Below are positions 35,886-36,909 of a stretch of DNA of 36,909 nucleotides, in pieces (within the stretch, counting starts at the first letter, position 1; each line of letters begins with the position of its first letter). Source of the stretch: Pseudomonadota bacterium. Its GTDB lineage: Bacteria; Verrucomicrobiota; Verrucomicrobiia; Chthoniobacterales; UBA6821. The notes under the pieces are model-generated. The model had not been told where the DNA came from and searched no databases. It was given only the letters and a program-made list of their open reading frames with translations. The translations under genes and the position numbers were made by a program. Where the stretch lies: assembly GCA_009928265.1 (NCBI GenBank), contig RFPR01000003.1, forward strand, positions 1 to 36,909, written 5' to 3'.

Positions 35886-36416
35886 TCAGGAAACGCGGCT
35901 TTTTTCCAGGATCGCCGTCGTTGAGCGCCCGGGGACGAGCTGAAGGATCCGAATCTCGGCGCCCACCTCGTGGAGGGCCGCCTTCTCGCTGGGATCGAGC
36001 GTTTCTGGGGTGTAATCGCCGCCCTTGGCATAGACGGCGGGCTTCAGCAGGCGGATCACCTCGGTCACCCGCTTGCCCGTGAAGATTGTCACATGATCGA
36101 CGCAACGAAGAGCGGCCAACACCTCCGCCCGGTCGAGTTCACTATTCACAGGACGGGAGGGGCCCTTGAGTTCGCGGACCGAATCATCGGAATTCACCGC
36201 CACAACCAGTGCGTCACCGCAGCGACGGGCCTCCTCTAGATAGCGGACATGGCCGGTATGCAGGAGATCGAAGCATCCATTGGTCAGGACAAGCCGTTTC
36301 CCTGCGGCAGCGTATTCCGCCCCCAGGGCTTTCAGTGCATCAGTGGCCACTAAACGTGTCATGCCCTTATGGGAAACCGCAGTCACGAAGGTTGAAAGAA
36401 GATTCTCCTGTTTCAT
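35886..36416 (-). CDS. ADP-heptose synthesis adenylyltransferase (HldE C-domain homologue, RfaE2)
   Basis: Cytidylyltransferase-like protein (176 residues) that joins heptose-1-phosphate and ATP to ADP-heptose for lipopolysaccharide inner core. The nucleotide site is clear: VLTNGCFDLLHTGHVRYLEEA with the HTGH motif, then AVNSDDSVRELKGPSRPV. In E. coli this is the second domain of HldE; here it is separate and the kinase domain is not adjacent. The ATG at 36416 has GGAGG immediately before it, which is too close to be ideal; ATG 36362 (MTRLVATDAL) is the alternative. Divergent from the P-type ATPase after 28 bp. Confidence 0.85.
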   Translation of the reverse strand: MKQENLLSTFVTAVSHKGMTRLVATDALKALGAEYAAAGKRLVLTNGCFDLLHTGHVRYLEEARRCGDALVVAVNSDDSVRELKGPSRPVNSELDRAEVLAALRCVDHVTIFTGKRVTEVIRLLKPAVYAKGGDYTPETLDPSEKAALHEVGAEIRILQLVPGRSTTAILEKSRVS

Positions 36417-36444
36417 CCTCCGTCCGATTCCCTAGCTTTTGTAA

Positions 36445-36909
36445 ATGCCATCCGATATCCCGTCCGCTTCCCTGTTCTCGCGCCTGTGGGCAGGGTGCGC
36501 GGCCTGCTGGCCAAGATATGCCTCGCGGGAACATTCTCCCTTTGGGGAGGACGAAGACCATGAGGAATGGCGTCTGATGGCTGTGCTGGCGGCAGGGTGC
36601 CTGATCTTTGGGATCCTGGGACTCCTCGCTGAATTCCTGAAGGCCGCCCCCTGCATTTCGGTGGCATTCTATATCCTGGCTTACCTCTGCGGCGGATGGG
36701 ACGCGGCGGGCGACGCCTGGGAGCGGATCCGCAAGGGACAACTCGACGTCCATTTCCTAATGCTTGCGGTGGCTGTCGGCGCGGCGGTCATCGGAGCTTG
36801 GCGCGAGGGGGCCCTGCTACTCTTCCTCTTCTCGGCCTCCGGGGCCATGGAGCACTTTGCGATGGGTCGCACCAAGAAGGCAATCGACGCCCTCTTCCGT
36901 GGTGCCCCC
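36445..36909 (+). CDS. Heavy-metal P-type ATPase, N-terminal part, cut by window edge
   Basis: The ATG at 36445 opens a frame that runs off the window (155 codons). The product starts MPSDIPSASLFSRLWAG, then has a hydrophobic segment (MAVLAAGCLIFGILGLLAEF) and the typical metal-ATPase run: YILAYLCGGWDAAGDAWERI, then KGQLDVHFLMLAVAVGAAVIG, AWREGALLLFLFSASGAME and FAMGRTKKAID. This matches the first membrane helices of Cd/Zn/Pb or Cu exporters. No N-terminal metal-binding GMTCxxC domain is seen, although Cys are present at the start. The phosphorylation and ATP-binding domains lie outside the window, so the metal is unknown. Confidence 0.88.
   Translation, partial: MPSDIPSASLFSRLWAGCAACWPRYASREHSPFGEDEDHEEWRLMAVLAAGCLIFGILGLLAEFLKAAPCISVAFYILAYLCGGWDAAGDAWERIRKGQLDVHFLMLAVAVGAAVIGAWREGALLLFLFSASGAMEHFAMGRTKKAIDALFRGAP

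Noticed and set aside
35860..35900. Terminator between gntK and the hldE-like gene
   Set aside because: The ...gcggctttttt run looks tempting, but its stem partner is imperfect (aagcgcc against aagccgc) and the T-run falls inside the coding end of the minus-strand gene.

Overview
The window is chromosomal DNA from a member of the Verrucomicrobiota, most likely near Chthoniobacter (Spartobacteria). The strongest sign is a complete four-gene 'Verru_Chthon cassette' (proteins D, B, C and A, 10855 down to 4495). A PEP-CTERM protein, an H-X9-DG-like prepilin, frequent GTG/TTG starts, few clear Shine-Dalgarno sites and a fairly GC-rich composition fit this. Both window ends cut genes: a phosphosugar mutase on the left and a metal P-type ATPase on the right.

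Layout. 1-4.2 kb: mutase (-), an orphan ABC-2 permease (+), two tandem L,D-transpeptidases and hemB (-). 4.2-4.5 kb: tRNA-Glu, its terminator and a second copy of the last 18 nt of the tRNA. 4.5-13.4 kb: a long minus-strand run of ybeY, an unknown gene, clpS, a DUF2017 gene and recO, then the D-B-C-A cassette. 13.4-14.65 kb: a clearly AT-rich island with two unknown genes. 14.7-18.5 kb: metH, with a degenerate esterase-like gene divergent from it. 19.1-21.7 kb: rlpA, a PEP-CTERM protein, a prepilin and a DUF6580-like membrane protein (-). 21.8-23.3 kb: a phospholipid-methyltransferase-like gene (+), tRNA-Gln (-) and a GNAT acetyltransferase (-). 23.3-30.0 kb: purF, purM, an alpha/beta-hydrolase-fold gene, argA and a sodium:solute symporter (+). 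30.1-33.2 kb: dnaA, dnaN and a lipoprotein (+). 33.3-35.9 kb: SDR mannonate oxidoreductase, LarA-family enzyme and gluconokinase (+). 35.9-36.9 kb: hldE C-domain homologue (-) and P-type ATPase (+, partial).

How genes work together. The cassette gene order and the motifs in its products match the minor pseudopilins GspH-I-J-K of type II secretion, so it is best read as a divergent pilus-tip complex with a GspK-like subunit of about 1342 residues. The SDR-larA-gntK trio reads as a short hexonate route: fructuronate to mannonate, nickel-dependent 2-epimerisation of mannonate to gluconate, then phosphorylation to 6-phosphogluconate. The route is inferred from family membership and gene order. 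The clpS, DUF2017 and recO genes overlap by a few bases, so they are translationally coupled. purF/purM, metH, hemB, argA, dnaA and dnaN are ordinary core genes.

All names come from reading translated motifs by eye; no database search was run. The weakest calls are promoters, inverted repeats and start codons where no ribosome-binding site is visible.
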